From assembly GCA_963593685.1 (NCBI GenBank), contig CAVBBP010000013.1, forward strand, positions 1 to 47,558: a DNA stretch of 47,558 bases. Reading direction: 5' to 3'. The position numbers were made by a program, and so were the translations under genes. How positions within the stretch are numbered: the first letter of the stretch is position 1; each line of letters starts with the position of its first letter. Source of the DNA: W0P28-013 sp963593685 (GTDB lineage Bacteria; Bacteroidota; Bacteroidia; Bacteroidales; Paludibacteraceae). This document shows, in pieces, positions 1 through 9,362 of the stretch. The notes beneath the pieces are model-generated. The model made no database searches and was not told the origin of the DNA. It worked only from the letters and a program-made list of their open reading frames with translations.

Positions 1-227
1 AGGTTCGCGCCCAAATTGGTTCAGTCCTCTCCCCTTTTCAAGGGGAGTACCTGCGTAGCAGGGGTAGGGTTTTTATTCAATTTAGAATTATGAATTAAGC
101 GCATTTCAAAACGCCGCAATTATTGTTCATTTTTCTCGGACGCACTCGGTGCGTCCCTACAATTTGAAATCTGAAATTTGAAATTCTGAATTTGCGGCTT
201 GCCGCATCACTCCTCACTCCTCATTCC
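1..227. repeat. Direct repeat copy 1: mosaic intergenic repeat
   Basis: No gene is seen here. The stretch is nearly the same as 1073-1333, starting with AGGTTCGCGCCCAAATTGG and running through a CTCCCCTTTTCAAGGGGAG hairpin, a GGACGCACTCGGTGCGTCC hairpin (about 138-156), octamers of the TTTGAAAT type, a GCGGC/GCCGC hairpin and heptamers of the CTCACTCC type. The heptamers continue into the last codons of the methyltransferase gene. The left end is cut by the window edge. Confidence 0.85.
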
Positions 228-854
228 TCACTCCTCACTCGCCTTGGCGACTAAATAATCCATATCGTAAAAGCCCGACGATTTTATGATGGCTTCTTCG
301 GTGATGGTGAAGGCGTGGCTGGCGATGAACTGCTGGAATTGTGCGGCCGTCCATTTTTGGTGGTCGGGGAAGCCAGTGAAAAGCACCAAAAAGCGCGACC
401 ACAGGCGGTCGCCGAGCGAGCCAGTGCGCACAAATGTGGGCGCAATCAAGCGTCCGTTGGGCTTTAGCACGCGGCGAATTTCGCGCATGGCTTGCGCTGG
501 GTCGGGCATGATGTGGAGCGCGTTCGCCACAAAAACCACATCGAACGAGCCATCGGCGTAGGGCAGGTGGCAAGCATCGGCCACGGCAAACGACACATTG
601 TCGGCTTGCACTTTGGCTTGTGCTATGCGCAACATTTGCGGCGCAAAATCGGTGGCGACCACCGTGCGTGCGCAGGCGGCGAGAGCGGCGGTGAAAACGC
701 CTGTGCCAGCCGCCAGTTCGAGCAGCGTATCGTCGGGATCGATGGCAGTGGCAAAGCGGCGCATCACAGCGGCGTAGGCCTTACGATTCCTCCGCATGAA
801 GGAGTCGTAAAGCCCTGCCATTCTGTTCCAATATCCGATTTCGGAAGTTGACAT
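228..854 (-). CDS. Class I SAM-dependent methyltransferase
   Basis: A 208-residue protein with a Rossmann-fold methyltransferase core. Motif I is LLELAAGTGVF at about residues 44-54, the acidic residue ending strand 2 is in VVATDFAPQML, and the post-motif PYADGSFDVVFVANALH and RRVLKPNGRLIAP are typical of the UbiE/Methyltransf_11 group. It should transfer a methyl group from S-adenosylmethionine to a small molecule; the substrate cannot be read from the sequence. The start ATG lies directly after AAAAAAAGGA. The last codons (Ser-Glu-Glu-stop) are made of the intergenic heptamer AGTGAGG. The gene stands alone between two copies of a ~230-260 bp direct repeat, so it may have moved or been duplicated as a cassette. 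Confidence 0.88.
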   Translation of the reverse strand: MSTSEIGYWNRMAGLYDSFMRRNRKAYAAVMRRFATAIDPDDTLLELAAGTGVFTAALAACARTVVATDFAPQMLRIAQAKVQADNVSFAVADACHLPYADGSFDVVFVANALHIMPDPAQAMREIRRVLKPNGRLIAPTFVRTGSLGDRLWSRFLVLFTGFPDHQKWTAAQFQQFIASHAFTITEEAIIKSSGFYDMDYLVAKASEE

Positions 855-1072
855 TCCTTTTTTTAGTTGATCAGTTGATAAGTTGATCAGTTGATAAGTT
901 TAACGCATTGGTGATGGTCTGTGAAGTTTATTTCTGATTTCTAATTTCTAATTTCTGGTTGTCGGTAGCCGAAACGCCGCATTTATTATTCATTTTTCAT
1001 TGTTAATTGTTTATTGACCTCATAACCCCGCCCGAAAAACTGTCGTTTTTCTCGTCCCCTTGCAAAGGGGAC
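855..1072. repeat. Mosaic intergenic repeat upstream of the methyltransferase
   Basis: Read on the minus strand, this is the usual 5' side of the mosaic: units of the AGAAATT type, then ACAGACCATCACCAATGCG and TTAAACT, then (ATCAACTT)n just before the methyltransferase start. The plus-strand half (about 985-1072) holds AT-rich sequence, CGTTTTTC repeats and a CCCCTTGCAAAGGGG hairpin. No gene or clear promoter is seen. Confidence 0.75.
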
Positions 1073-1333
1073 AGGTTCGCGCCCAAATTGGTTCAGTCCT
1101 CTCCCCTTTTCAAGGGGAGTACCTGCGTAGCAGGGGAAGGGTTTTTATTCAATTTAGAATTTAGAATTATGAATTATCTGCGTTCCAAAACGCCGCATTT
1201 ATTATTCATTTTTCTCGGACGCACTCGGTGCGTCCCTACAATTTGAAATTTGAAATTTGAAATTCTGAAATCTGAAATTCTGAATTTGCGGCTTCGCCGC
1301 ATCATTCCTCACTCCTAATTCCTAACTCCTCAC
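1073..1333. repeat. Direct repeat copy 2: mosaic intergenic repeat
   Basis: This is the second copy of the element at 1-227, in the same order and orientation. Differences are a few substitutions, an extra TTTAGAA unit and extra octamers (TTTGAAAT, TCTGAAAT). It ends at the stop codon of the minus-strand secreted protein, just as copy 1 ends at the stop of the methyltransferase. A short ORF that can be read through it consists of repeat only and is not called. Confidence 0.85.
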
Positions 1334-3145
1334 TTATTTAACTACTACTTTGTGCGCTTTGCCATCGATGGCGACCAAGTAGATGCCTTGTGGCAGGGTG
1401 CGTGTTTCGTAGTTGCTTGCGGCTACAAAGGTAGCGATATTTTGGCCAAGTGCGGTAAAGATGCACACATTTTGTCCTTCGGCACCTGCGATGGTCAGCA
1501 TATTGCGTTCGGTATAGAGTTGCACTTGCTCGCTGCCAGTGGTTTCGATAGCCGTAACAGTGCCGTCATCTTTTTTAGGTGTGAAATTGCGGCCAGGGAA
1601 GGTGAAAGAAGCAACAGATCCCCACCACAATCCTGTTCCCGAATAGGAAATAGATTCCGTGCTGGTCAAATACTTGATTGTTGTGGCTTTACTGTAACGA
1701 CCGGAAACGAACAATGTATCACCTATGGCTGCGGCAGCAACAGTGGTTCCATTTTGATTGACTAAACTATACTCTACGCCTTTTTCCAAATTCGTGTTGT
1801 ACGAAATAAGGGACAAATTATTATCCCCACTAGAGTACCCCACTGTATAAACGCTGTCTTTACCTCCAATCGCTGTTATAGCATGATTTATTGTGATTGC
1901 AGAATTTACAGTGCCATAATTGCAAGTACCCATGTTTTCATCAAATTTCAGAACAAATCCATTGAAGTTACTACTACCACATTGTAAATTATTTTCTGCA
2001 ACAGAAACGCCACCCTGCAACCCTCCACACAGAATAAGGTGTGTTTTATCGCTACTTAAAACAAAACTTTGCGGTTGAACACTATTTTTGCTGTTCGCTA
2101 CAAATGTATTCACTGGCGAAAGCCAATCGGCCTGCAATGTAGCCAAATCGAGACGAGCAGCGAGAATGACATAAGCAGTAGTGGTCGGCATCAAGGTTTT
2201 TCCTGCAAATGTTATGGCATCCATGTTTGCACTCGGCAGCAGCAGCATCGGCAGATAGAGTTTGCCATCATTGTACACAATACCGCCCCAAATTCTATCA
2301 CATTGAGCCGTTCCACCTGTAGTAATGTGTGTAACATAGTTCAAATTGGCATCCAACTTGATTAGAAATGCATTGCCAACAGTGGAGGATTTACCGTCCC
2401 AGCCTTCGGTGTTGTGATGCGTAAGCGTTTGACCATCAATGGCGATGTCGCGCATCTGGTGTCCAGCCACATAGAAATTGCCATCGGCATCTTCAGCCAC
2501 GCCACCCCGAAAGTCAAATCCAGATTTTATGGTGGTTTCCGAACCTTCTAATGTCCAATCAACCACCAGCAGTTTCATTTTTTCAATGCGACCATTTGCA
2601 TCGATTTTCACCAACACAGGCTGTAGTACATCTACCGCACATGTAACTTCGACTGAATCTTGACTGCCGTCAGCACCAACAAGGCGCAATAGCACATTAG
2701 ACGAAGTACTCGCCGTGGTCGCTCCACGACGAGCGACTACAGCCAAAAATGCGCCGCCATCTGCTGTTGGGGCAAACGAGGATCTGTTTTGATCGAAATC
2801 ACCACCATTGCCGTAAACCAGCCACTTGAGGTTACCAGCGCGGTCGTGTTTTACCAGCAATAGGTTTTTGAAATAACTGGTACCTGCCAAATAGGGAGCC
2901 CCCACGAAAGACTGTTCCATGAAAGTAGCGGCTTCTGGATTTACACCCTTAGAACCAAAAGAACCAAATTCATAAACATCGCCGTGTGCATCGATTTTTA
3001 TATCAACCATGTTGGCTTGGGATTTTCCGTCATCTGGCGGCAAAAGTTCCGCATGCCAGTTGAGTGTTACATCGTTTGCGGCCATGGTGGTGGCAAACGC
3101 GGCTACTGCGCAGAACGCAGCGAAAAGTGTTCTTTTTGTTTTCAT
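1334..3145 (-). CDS. Secreted protein with T9SS-type C-terminal sorting domain
   Basis: A 603-residue protein with an N-terminal signal peptide (hydrophobic stretch to about residue 22, ending TTMAAND). The body has repeating short beta motifs such as IKIDAHGDVYEFG, VKHDRAGNLKWL and AEDADGNFYVAG, which suggest a beta-propeller of the SBBP kind. The last ~60 residues (from about VQLYTERNMLTI) end LPQGIYLVAIDGKAHKVVVK, the pattern of type IX secretion sorting domains, so the protein is probably exported to the cell surface or medium. No catalytic motif was found. A good promoter (TTG, 20 nt, TACCTTTG) lies upstream on the minus strand. The ligand is unknown. Confidence 0.85.
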   Translation of the reverse strand: MKTKRTLFAAFCAVAAFATTMAANDVTLNWHAELLPPDDGKSQANMVDIKIDAHGDVYEFGSFGSKGVNPEAATFMEQSFVGAPYLAGTSYFKNLLLVKHDRAGNLKWLVYGNGGDFDQNRSSFAPTADGGAFLAVVARRGATTASTSSNVLLRLVGADGSQDSVEVTCAVDVLQPVLVKIDANGRIEKMKLLVVDWTLEGSETTIKSGFDFRGGVAEDADGNFYVAGHQMRDIAIDGQTLTHHNTEGWDGKSSTVGNAFLIKLDANLNYVTHITTGGTAQCDRIWGGIVYNDGKLYLPMLLLPSANMDAITFAGKTLMPTTTAYVILAARLDLATLQADWLSPVNTFVANSKNSVQPQSFVLSSDKTHLILCGGLQGGVSVAENNLQCGSSNFNGFVLKFDENMGTCNYGTVNSAITINHAITAIGGKDSVYTVGYSSGDNNLSLISYNTNLEKGVEYSLVNQNGTTVAAAAIGDTLFVSGRYSKATTIKYLTSTESISYSGTGLWWGSVASFTFPGRNFTPKKDDGTVTAIETTGSEQVQLYTERNMLTIAGAEGQNVCIFTALGQNIATFVAASNYETRTLPQGIYLVAIDGKAHKVVVK

Positions 3146-3195
3146 AATTTTATCTGTTTTTTTGTTAGAATTTTTTGAAAAACTTTTTCACGGCG

Positions 3196-3226
3196 CAAAG
3201 GTACGCCACTCCTACGGCTGCCACAA
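3196..3226 (-). promoter_or_regulatory. Bacteroidota-type promoter for the T9SS cargo gene
   Basis: On the minus strand the -7 box TACCTTTG lies at 3203-3196 and a TTG -33 element at 3226-3224, with 20 nt between. This matches the TTG-N19/20-TAnnTTTG consensus of Bacteroidota. It points to the secreted protein that starts at 3145. Confidence 0.7.
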
Positions 3227-3299
3227 TCCCTATTTGTGATGATTTTTGCACGGTGCAAAATCCCCATTTTGGGGTATTTCGTACAATATATAGGGGTAT

Positions 3300-3307
3300 T
3301 ACTTTTG
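3300..3307 (+). promoter_or_regulatory. -7 box TACTTTTG for the TonB receptor locus
   Basis: TACTTTTG ends 7 nt before the ATG at 3315, so transcription would start almost at the start codon, giving a near-leaderless message. No good TTG is seen at the expected distance. A short inverted repeat (CCCC-ATTTT-GGGG, 3262-3274) lies about 25 nt upstream and could be a binding site. Confidence 0.5.
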
Positions 3308-3314
3308 TAGCGCT

Positions 3315-6098
3315 ATGCAAAAAACGGTCGCCATACTGCTTTTGATGGGTTGCACGCTTGTGGCAAACGCTGCCAACACGCTCACTATCAGGCTGTTCGA
3401 CAAAGCTACCAAGCAACCTGTGCCCGATGTGGCGGTGTATGCGCAAGACGCTGGCGGCACCACCATCGGCACCATCAGCGACGACAACGGCACAGCGCAC
3501 CTGCGCCTCGATGCTGGCACACACACCATATTCATCACGCACATTCAGTACAAACCGCTGCAAAGCACCATCACTCTGCGGAGCGACACGGCATTGGCAG
3601 TGCCGCTGCAGAGCAACACACACCAACTGCAAGAGGTGGTGGTTACCGCCTCCGAATCGAAAAAAATCAGTTCGGTATCGACCATCGGCCGCGACGCAAT
3701 GAGCCACCTGCAACCCACCAGCCTGAACGACTTGGTAGAACTGCTGCCCGGCGGCATAGCGCAAACGCCCGCACTCACGCAAGCCAACACCATTGCGCTG
3801 CGCGAAACAGGCACGCTCGGCGCACAAGGACAAAAAGTGCAGAGCAGCAACTACGCCACCAACTCGCTCGGTACGCTGTTTGTAGTCGATGGCGCACCCA
3901 TCAACACCGATGCCAACCTGCAATATGCTGCTGGCGGCTCGAGCGAAATCGACCAGAAGCGCGACATCACCAACCGCGGCGTGGATATGCGCACCATCAG
4001 CACCGACGACATCGAAAGCGTGGAGGTGATTCGTGGCATTCCGTCGGTAGAGTACGGCAACCTGACCAGTGGCGTGATGAACATCAAACGGATACGCAAG
4101 CCCACGAAACTCAATGCGCGTTTCAAAGCCGACGACAAGAGCCAACTGTTTGCCATTGGCAAGGGTTTTGCGCTCGATTCGGCCAAAAAGAGCGTGATGA
4201 ACATCGACGGCGGGCTGCTCAACGCCTACGCCGACATTCGCAATCCGCTCGAAAACTACAAGCGCGCCAATGTGTCGGTGCGCCTCACAAGCGATGTGGC
4301 TGCACCGCGCACCACATGGCGTTTCACGCCGTCGGCCGACTACACAGGCTCGTTCGACAACTACAAAACCGACGAAAATTTGAGTTACGGCGGCATCAAC
4401 ACTTTCAAATCGACCTACCACAAAATAGCGGTCGGGAGCGGCGTGCGCGTTACGCCCAACGACGGCAAATACTTCAAAATGGCGCAACTGCATCTGCAAG
4501 CCACGCAGCAGTTCGACTGGCTCGACCGCCAAGTGCTGGTTGCACCCACGCGTGTGGGCATTGCGCCGAGCAGCACCGAACCCGGCGAGTACGATGCGCA
4601 CCTGCTTTTCGGGCAGTATGTGGCGCGCTATCAGGTCGATGGCAAGCCGTTCACCGCCTTTGCCAAAGCCTCGGCCGACTTCGATTTCAATGCGCCGCAC
4701 ATACGCAATGCGCTGAAATTCGGGTTAGAGTGGAATCTGTCGAAAAATTTCGGGAAAGGGCAGATTTACGACCTGTCGCAGCCGCTTTCGGTCAGCGGTT
4801 GGGGCACACGCCCACGCGCCTACAACGCCATTCCAGCGTTGCAAACCATCGCTTTTTATGCGCAGGACTACATCACGGCGCACGCTGGCAACCACACTTT
4901 CGATGCGCGCCTTGGTGTGCGCGGCACAGCGATGCCCGGCTTGGACAAACGCTACGCCATACACGGCCGCTGCTACATCGACCCACGCATCAACCTGCAA
5001 TGGACACCGCCTTCGCTCGGCGAAAAACAGTGGAAAATGTCGTTTTCGGGCGGCATCGGCTGGACCACGCGTATGCCAACACTCAACTATCTCTATCCCG
5101 ATCCGACCTTTGTCGATATCATACAACTCGGATTTTATAGCCAGACAAATCCCGAAAAATACAGCCGTTACAACATTGTGAGTTACAAGCAAGACGCCAC
5201 CAACTACGATTTGCAGCCTGCGCGCAACCGCAAATGGGAGGTGCGTGCCGACTTCGAAGTGGCTGGCAACCGCCTGTGGGTCTGCTTTTTCGACGAACGA
5301 ATGTCGTCGGGATTTCGCTACTCGAACCAATACAGCGTATTTTCGTACAAAAGTTACGACGCATCGAGCATCAACAGCGCCACACTGACCGACAAACCCG
5401 ACCTGAACACGCTGCCCTACGAAACCAAGCAGAAATTGGACGGCTATCGTTTTGTAGAAAACGGCAGCAAACAGAACAAAATCGGTGTGGAATGGGAATT
5501 TTCGTCGTGCCGCATCAAGCCGTTGCGCACCGCCATTCGGTTCAGCGGCGCATGGTTTCGCAGCACCTATGTCAATAGCCGCCCGATGTACTACAGCATG
5601 AGCAGCGTGGTCGATGGCGTGATTATCGCCGACAACTATGTCGGTCTGTACAACTGGAACGAGGGGCGCGTGAACGAACAACTCAGCACCAATCTGCTGC
5701 TCGACACGCAAATTCCCGAATGGGGGCTGATATTTTCGACTTCGGTGCAAGCCATGTGGTTTGTGGCCACGCAACGCCTGCCGCAAAACGGCACGCCCCA
5801 GCAGTACCTTTCGGCCGACGATGGGCAACTGCACGACTATACCGCCAAAGCCGTTGCCGAAAATCCGCTGTTGCAACACCTTATTTATAGTGTGAGCGAC
5901 GCCGCTTTCGAGCGTTACACCATTCCGCCCGCCATCTATGTGAATCTGAAAATCACGAAAAATATCGGTCAGTGGCTTAGTTTGTCGCTGTTTGTGAACA
6001 AACTGATAGACTACACGCCCGATTTCAAGCGCAATGGCGTGCTTATTCGGCGCAACGAATCGCCCTATTTTGGCATGGAAATGACTTTCAAAATTTGA
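3315..6098 (+). CDS. TonB-dependent outer-membrane receptor
   Basis: A 927-residue protein with a signal peptide (MQKTVAILLLMGCTLVANA). A carboxypeptidase-regulatory-like beta domain follows (about 22-108), then a plug domain (about 115-255, with TSLNDLVELLPGG, LFVVDGAPI and IESVEVIRGIPSVEYGNLTSG), and a large beta-barrel ending in an aromatic/hydrophobic strand (FGMEMTFKI). It would import a bound ligand across the outer membrane using TonB energy. No SusD partner follows; the next genes code for a DUF4876 lipoprotein and a DUF6850 barrel protein, a grouping found in other Bacteroidales. The ligand is not known. Codon use is GC-rich like the rest of the window. Confidence 0.93.
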   Translation: MQKTVAILLLMGCTLVANAANTLTIRLFDKATKQPVPDVAVYAQDAGGTTIGTISDDNGTAHLRLDAGTHTIFITHIQYKPLQSTITLRSDTALAVPLQSNTHQLQEVVVTASESKKISSVSTIGRDAMSHLQPTSLNDLVELLPGGIAQTPALTQANTIALRETGTLGAQGQKVQSSNYATNSLGTLFVVDGAPINTDANLQYAAGGSSEIDQKRDITNRGVDMRTISTDDIESVEVIRGIPSVEYGNLTSGVMNIKRIRKPTKLNARFKADDKSQLFAIGKGFALDSAKKSVMNIDGGLLNAYADIRNPLENYKRANVSVRLTSDVAAPRTTWRFTPSADYTGSFDNYKTDENLSYGGINTFKSTYHKIAVGSGVRVTPNDGKYFKMAQLHLQATQQFDWLDRQVLVAPTRVGIAPSSTEPGEYDAHLLFGQYVARYQVDGKPFTAFAKASADFDFNAPHIRNALKFGLEWNLSKNFGKGQIYDLSQPLSVSGWGTRPRAYNAIPALQTIAFYAQDYITAHAGNHTFDARLGVRGTAMPGLDKRYAIHGRCYIDPRINLQWTPPSLGEKQWKMSFSGGIGWTTRMPTLNYLYPDPTFVDIIQLGFYSQTNPEKYSRYNIVSYKQDATNYDLQPARNRKWEVRADFEVAGNRLWVCFFDERMSSGFRYSNQYSVFSYKSYDASSINSATLTDKPDLNTLPYETKQKLDGYRFVENGSKQNKIGVEWEFSSCRIKPLRTAIRFSGAWFRSTYVNSRPMYYSMSSVVDGVIIADNYVGLYNWNEGRVNEQLSTNLLLDTQIPEWGLIFSTSVQAMWFVATQRLPQNGTPQQYLSADDGQLHDYTAKAVAENPLLQHLIYSVSDAAFERYTIPPAIYVNLKITKNIGQWLSLSLFVNKLIDYTPDFKRNGVLIRRNESPYFGMEMTFKI

Positions 6099-6504
6099 TA
6101 ATTAGTAGCAAGTAGCAAGAAGCAAGTCGCAAGAATAGTTAGGAGTGAGGAATTTTTTAGTTAGAAAGTTTGAAAGTGTAAAAGTGTGAAAGTAGGGACG
6201 CGGCATGCCATGTCCGACAAATAAAGAGTAAGGACAAAAGAGTAAAGACAAAAGACTTTTTAATTACCTAATTATTTAATTTCCAATTATTTAATTAAAA
6301 ATTCGGCAACTTTGTGGATACAGACAATTTGAAATTTGAAATTTGAAATTGCGAAGCGCAAGAAACTAGAAACCAGAAATTAGAAATAACCCCCACAGAC
6401 CAACTCCAATGCGTTAAACTTTTCAACTTATCAACTCATCAACTTTTCAACGACCAATCAACCAATCAACCAAAACTTTACACACTAAAAAAACAAAAAA
6501 AACT
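6099..6504. repeat. Mosaic intergenic repeat, receptor to DUF4876 gene
   Basis: About 400 nt made of repeat modules in plus orientation: (TAGCAAG)n, TTAGGAGTGAGGAA, GAAAGT units with a GGACGCGGCATGCC half-hairpin, GAATAAAGAGTAAGGA, an AT-rich (CTAATTATTTAATT) block, (TTTGAAAT)n, (TAGAAACT)n, CAGACCAACTCCAATGCG, TTAAACT and (ATCAACTC)n up to an A-rich leader. No ORF or TAnnTTTG box is obvious, so the downstream genes may share the receptor transcript or use a repeat-borne start. Confidence 0.8.
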
Positions 6505-7821
6505 ATGAACAAGACCATTTTTAAAACATTGAGTATTGCGCTGCTGGCGGTTGTTTTTGCCAGTTGCGAAGACCAGATGACGCAAAAACAGGGCAACCAA
6601 TCGTTGCTGGTGCGCGCCACCGACAGCATCGATGTGATCTATCCCGACGGCGTGAAAATTCTGTCGAAACAGGCCGAAACGCTCACTTTTGTCAATCGCT
6701 CGACAGGCGACACCACCACCGTGAAACGCGGTGCAACCGTGGTGCTGCTCGATGGCTTGTACGACTGCAACTATGCGGCGCACATCACCTACGACAACGA
6801 AGGCACAACCGTCGAAGGCAACCTCTACGGCAGTGCTACATCGGTAAAAATCAGCGGTGTACCGCATTTTAGCATCACCGCCTACCTGTTCGCCTCGAAA
6901 GACGATTTCATCATCGAGGAGATATTTTTCACTGGCACGCTGCAACCATCGGGCAAGCAGTACAACGGCGACAACTTTGTAAAAATCTACAACAACACCG
7001 ACCATGTGTTGTACGCCGACGGCATTGCGCTGGTCGAATCGAAATTCACTTCGACACAAAAATGGGACTATACGCCTGATATTCAGAACGATACGATGAC
7101 CATTCAAGCACTCTATGTGGTGCCGGGCAGCGGCAAAGATCACCCTGTGCAGCCAGGCGAAAGTTTCATCTTGTGCGATGTGGGCATCGACCACCGCACC
7201 GCCAATCCCAACTCGTTCGACCTGAGCCGCGCCGACTACGAATGGTACGATATTTCGAGCAGTCCGAGCAACATGGACATCGACAGCGAAACGGTGCCAA
7301 ATCTCGACAAATGGTACTGCTACACGCTCAGTTTTTGGATTCTGCACAACCGCGGTTTCAAATCGTACGCCTTGGCGCGCATTCCCATCGACAAAGAGAC
7401 CTATCTGGCCAACTATCTCTACACATACCAATACACAATGCACCTTGCGGCAGGCGATTTCCCGATGGAACAGACCGCCTACAAACTGCCCAATGCGTGG
7501 ATTGTCGATGGTGTGAACTGTAGCGTCGAAGCCGTGCGCGAGTGGAACATTCTACCGCCAAGTATCGATGCTGGCTGGACACACTGCGGCACTATCGACA
7601 AAGATGCCACGCGCTATTTCAAAAGCGTGCGCCGCAAAATGCTCTACCTCACCGACGACGGCCGCCGTGTGCTGAAAGATACCAACAATTCGTCGGCAGA
7701 TTTCAACGGTGAATGCACGCCATCGATTGTCGAGGAGCAGAAAACCGCCATCGATGCCAACGGCACAACCGCCACACAACGCACCTACGACGGCGTTTGG
7801 GTTATGGAAACGGAAGAATGA
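6505..7821 (+). CDS. DUF4876-family surface lipoprotein
   Basis: A 438-residue protein with a lipoprotein signal peptide (MNKTIFKTLSIALLAVVFASCED, Cys near residue 22 as the likely lipid anchor). After a short N-terminal beta domain (about 30-130) comes a region with EEIFFTG, NFVKIYNNTDHVLYADGIAL and VQPGESFILCD (about 140-230), which resembles lamin-tail-like beta domains and is typical of DUF4876. It overlaps the next gene by 4 nt (ATGA), showing translational coupling with the barrel protein, and follows a TonB receptor. It may be the surface-exposed partner of that receptor, but its ligand is unknown. Confidence 0.8.
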   Translation: MNKTIFKTLSIALLAVVFASCEDQMTQKQGNQSLLVRATDSIDVIYPDGVKILSKQAETLTFVNRSTGDTTTVKRGATVVLLDGLYDCNYAAHITYDNEGTTVEGNLYGSATSVKISGVPHFSITAYLFASKDDFIIEEIFFTGTLQPSGKQYNGDNFVKIYNNTDHVLYADGIALVESKFTSTQKWDYTPDIQNDTMTIQALYVVPGSGKDHPVQPGESFILCDVGIDHRTANPNSFDLSRADYEWYDISSSPSNMDIDSETVPNLDKWYCYTLSFWILHNRGFKSYALARIPIDKETYLANYLYTYQYTMHLAAGDFPMEQTAYKLPNAWIVDGVNCSVEAVREWNILPPSIDAGWTHCGTIDKDATRYFKSVRRKMLYLTDDGRRVLKDTNNSSADFNGECTPSIVEEQKTAIDANGTTATQRTYDGVWVMETEE

Positions 7822-9362
7822 AGCGATTTTTCGACATAAAAACGCGCCGCAAAGCGGGCTTTTGGCTTTTGCTGTTGGCATTTTGGCCAGCAGCAGCCAC
7901 CGCCGCACGCACCAACGACAGCGTGCCAGCCATCGGTCGCCAAACGGCCGCACTCCGCTCCGAACGGCTTTTTGCAACGAAAAGTTACGAAAATCCCGCC
8001 CTGCGGCAATGGCTGTTCGACCAATCGATGACGCAAGTTGTGCTGGGCGGACAATGGGATAGCCAGCGCGAAAGCATCGTGCCGCAAAAAGGCGACGGCT
8101 ACTACGGCGGAAATATCGGCGCAACCACATTCCGACTGACCAAACGCGGCGCTGTGTGGGGCAATGCCTCGTTCGAAATCGACAAGATAACCAATGTCCA
8201 ATTCAACGAAACGAGCGACTACGACCTGCTTGCGCCGTACATCATGGCCGACACCGTTGGCGGCGACCTGCACGCGCAAATCTATCGGTTTGGCGGCGGT
8301 TTTGCGCTGCGGCTGCCCAAAAATTTCAGCATCGGACTGAACGCCACCTACCGCGCCAACATCGCCTATCGACAAATCGACCCACGCCCCAAAAATCTCG
8401 TTACCGACCTGCGGCTCAAACTCGGCACGGCCTACACTGCGCCCAACGGCTACCGCATCGGACTCGATGTGCAAGGCGGCCGCTACAAGCAGACCAACAG
8501 CATGAAGTTTTTCAGCGAACTGGGCGTGCCGAATGTGGTTCATCTCACGGGACTTGGCACGCACTACTACCGCTTTCAGGGAAGCAACTACGAAACCTAC
8601 TACAAAGGCTACAGCGTGGGCGGCGACCTCGGGCTGCAACCGCAAAACAGCGGCTGGCACGCAGCGGTTGGCTACACTTTCAGAACTTTTGAAAAAGTCA
8701 TCTCTACCCTCAACGAACTGCCGATGGCACGCTGCAATGCGCACAAATTCACTGGCGAAATGGCCTATCTGCAAAAAGGCGCAACTTTTTGGGGCGTAAA
8801 ACTGAACGGCGACTACACACGACGACTCGGCACCGAAAATCTCTTCGACGATGCCACCGACAATATCTATCCGCAAATTGGCAGCCTACAACAATACACT
8901 TGCAACGATTTAACCGCCTATCTTTCAGCCATTTACGGACAGCGCAACGAGCAACACGAGTGGTCGATTACGCCGCAAATAGGCTACCTGCGCCACAACG
9001 AAAACTACTTTTTCCCAGCGCAAAATATGCAGTTCAACCACTTGGCAGCGGGCGTTGGCGGTCGCTATGCCGCCACCTGCGGGCGTTGGCGCATCGACGC
9101 TGGTTTGTGCGGCAGTTTCTACGCCGATTTGGCGCACAATCTGGCTCTTGCCGACAGCAAATCGGTATGGCAAACGCCTTTCGTTCAGACTTTTAACAAT
9201 CTCTCCGAACACTTCGCCCAAATCGATGCTCATCTGCACATAGGCTACGCTTGGCGTGCCGACTTTGCGCTCTTTGCCAACATCGGCTACACCCTCGGCC
9301 TCTACCAGCACGCCCACAACCACACCCACACCCTCGAAGCCGCCATCGGCGTAGCGTTTTAG
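7818..9362 (+). CDS. DUF6850-type outer-membrane beta-barrel protein
   Basis: A 514-residue protein. The ATG at 7818 overlaps the previous stop codon and gives a proper signal peptide (KAGFWLLLLAFWPAAATAA), so the upstream in-frame ATG at 7713 inside the DUF4876 gene is rejected. The rest is alternating amphipathic strands rich in Tyr, Gly, Asn and Arg, with no enzyme motif, as in outer-membrane barrels. In Bacteroides relatives this family follows DUF4876 and a TonB receptor, as here. The three genes probably form one outer-membrane uptake or surface complex. The family assignment rests on context and general look, not on a catalytic signature. Confidence 0.72.
   Translation: MKRFFDIKTRRKAGFWLLLLAFWPAAATAARTNDSVPAIGRQTAALRSERLFATKSYENPALRQWLFDQSMTQVVLGGQWDSQRESIVPQKGDGYYGGNIGATTFRLTKRGAVWGNASFEIDKITNVQFNETSDYDLLAPYIMADTVGGDLHAQIYRFGGGFALRLPKNFSIGLNATYRANIAYRQIDPRPKNLVTDLRLKLGTAYTAPNGYRIGLDVQGGRYKQTNSMKFFSELGVPNVVHLTGLGTHYYRFQGSNYETYYKGYSVGGDLGLQPQNSGWHAAVGYTFRTFEKVISTLNELPMARCNAHKFTGEMAYLQKGATFWGVKLNGDYTRRLGTENLFDDATDNIYPQIGSLQQYTCNDLTAYLSAIYGQRNEQHEWSITPQIGYLRHNENYFFPAQNMQFNHLAAGVGGRYAATCGRWRIDAGLCGSFYADLAHNLALADSKSVWQTPFVQTFNNLSEHFAQIDAHLHIGYAWRADFALFANIGYTLGLYQHAHNHTHTLEAAIGVAF

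Noticed and set aside
1007..1246. 79-codon plus-strand ORF between the methyltransferase and the cargo gene
   Set aside because: It is coded by the direct repeat copy and intergenic modules only.
3165..4700. Long minus-strand reading frame (511 codons) opposite the TonB receptor
   Set aside because: It is the antisense shadow of a GC-rich gene; the translation has no domain or signal peptide, while the plus strand codes for a full receptor.
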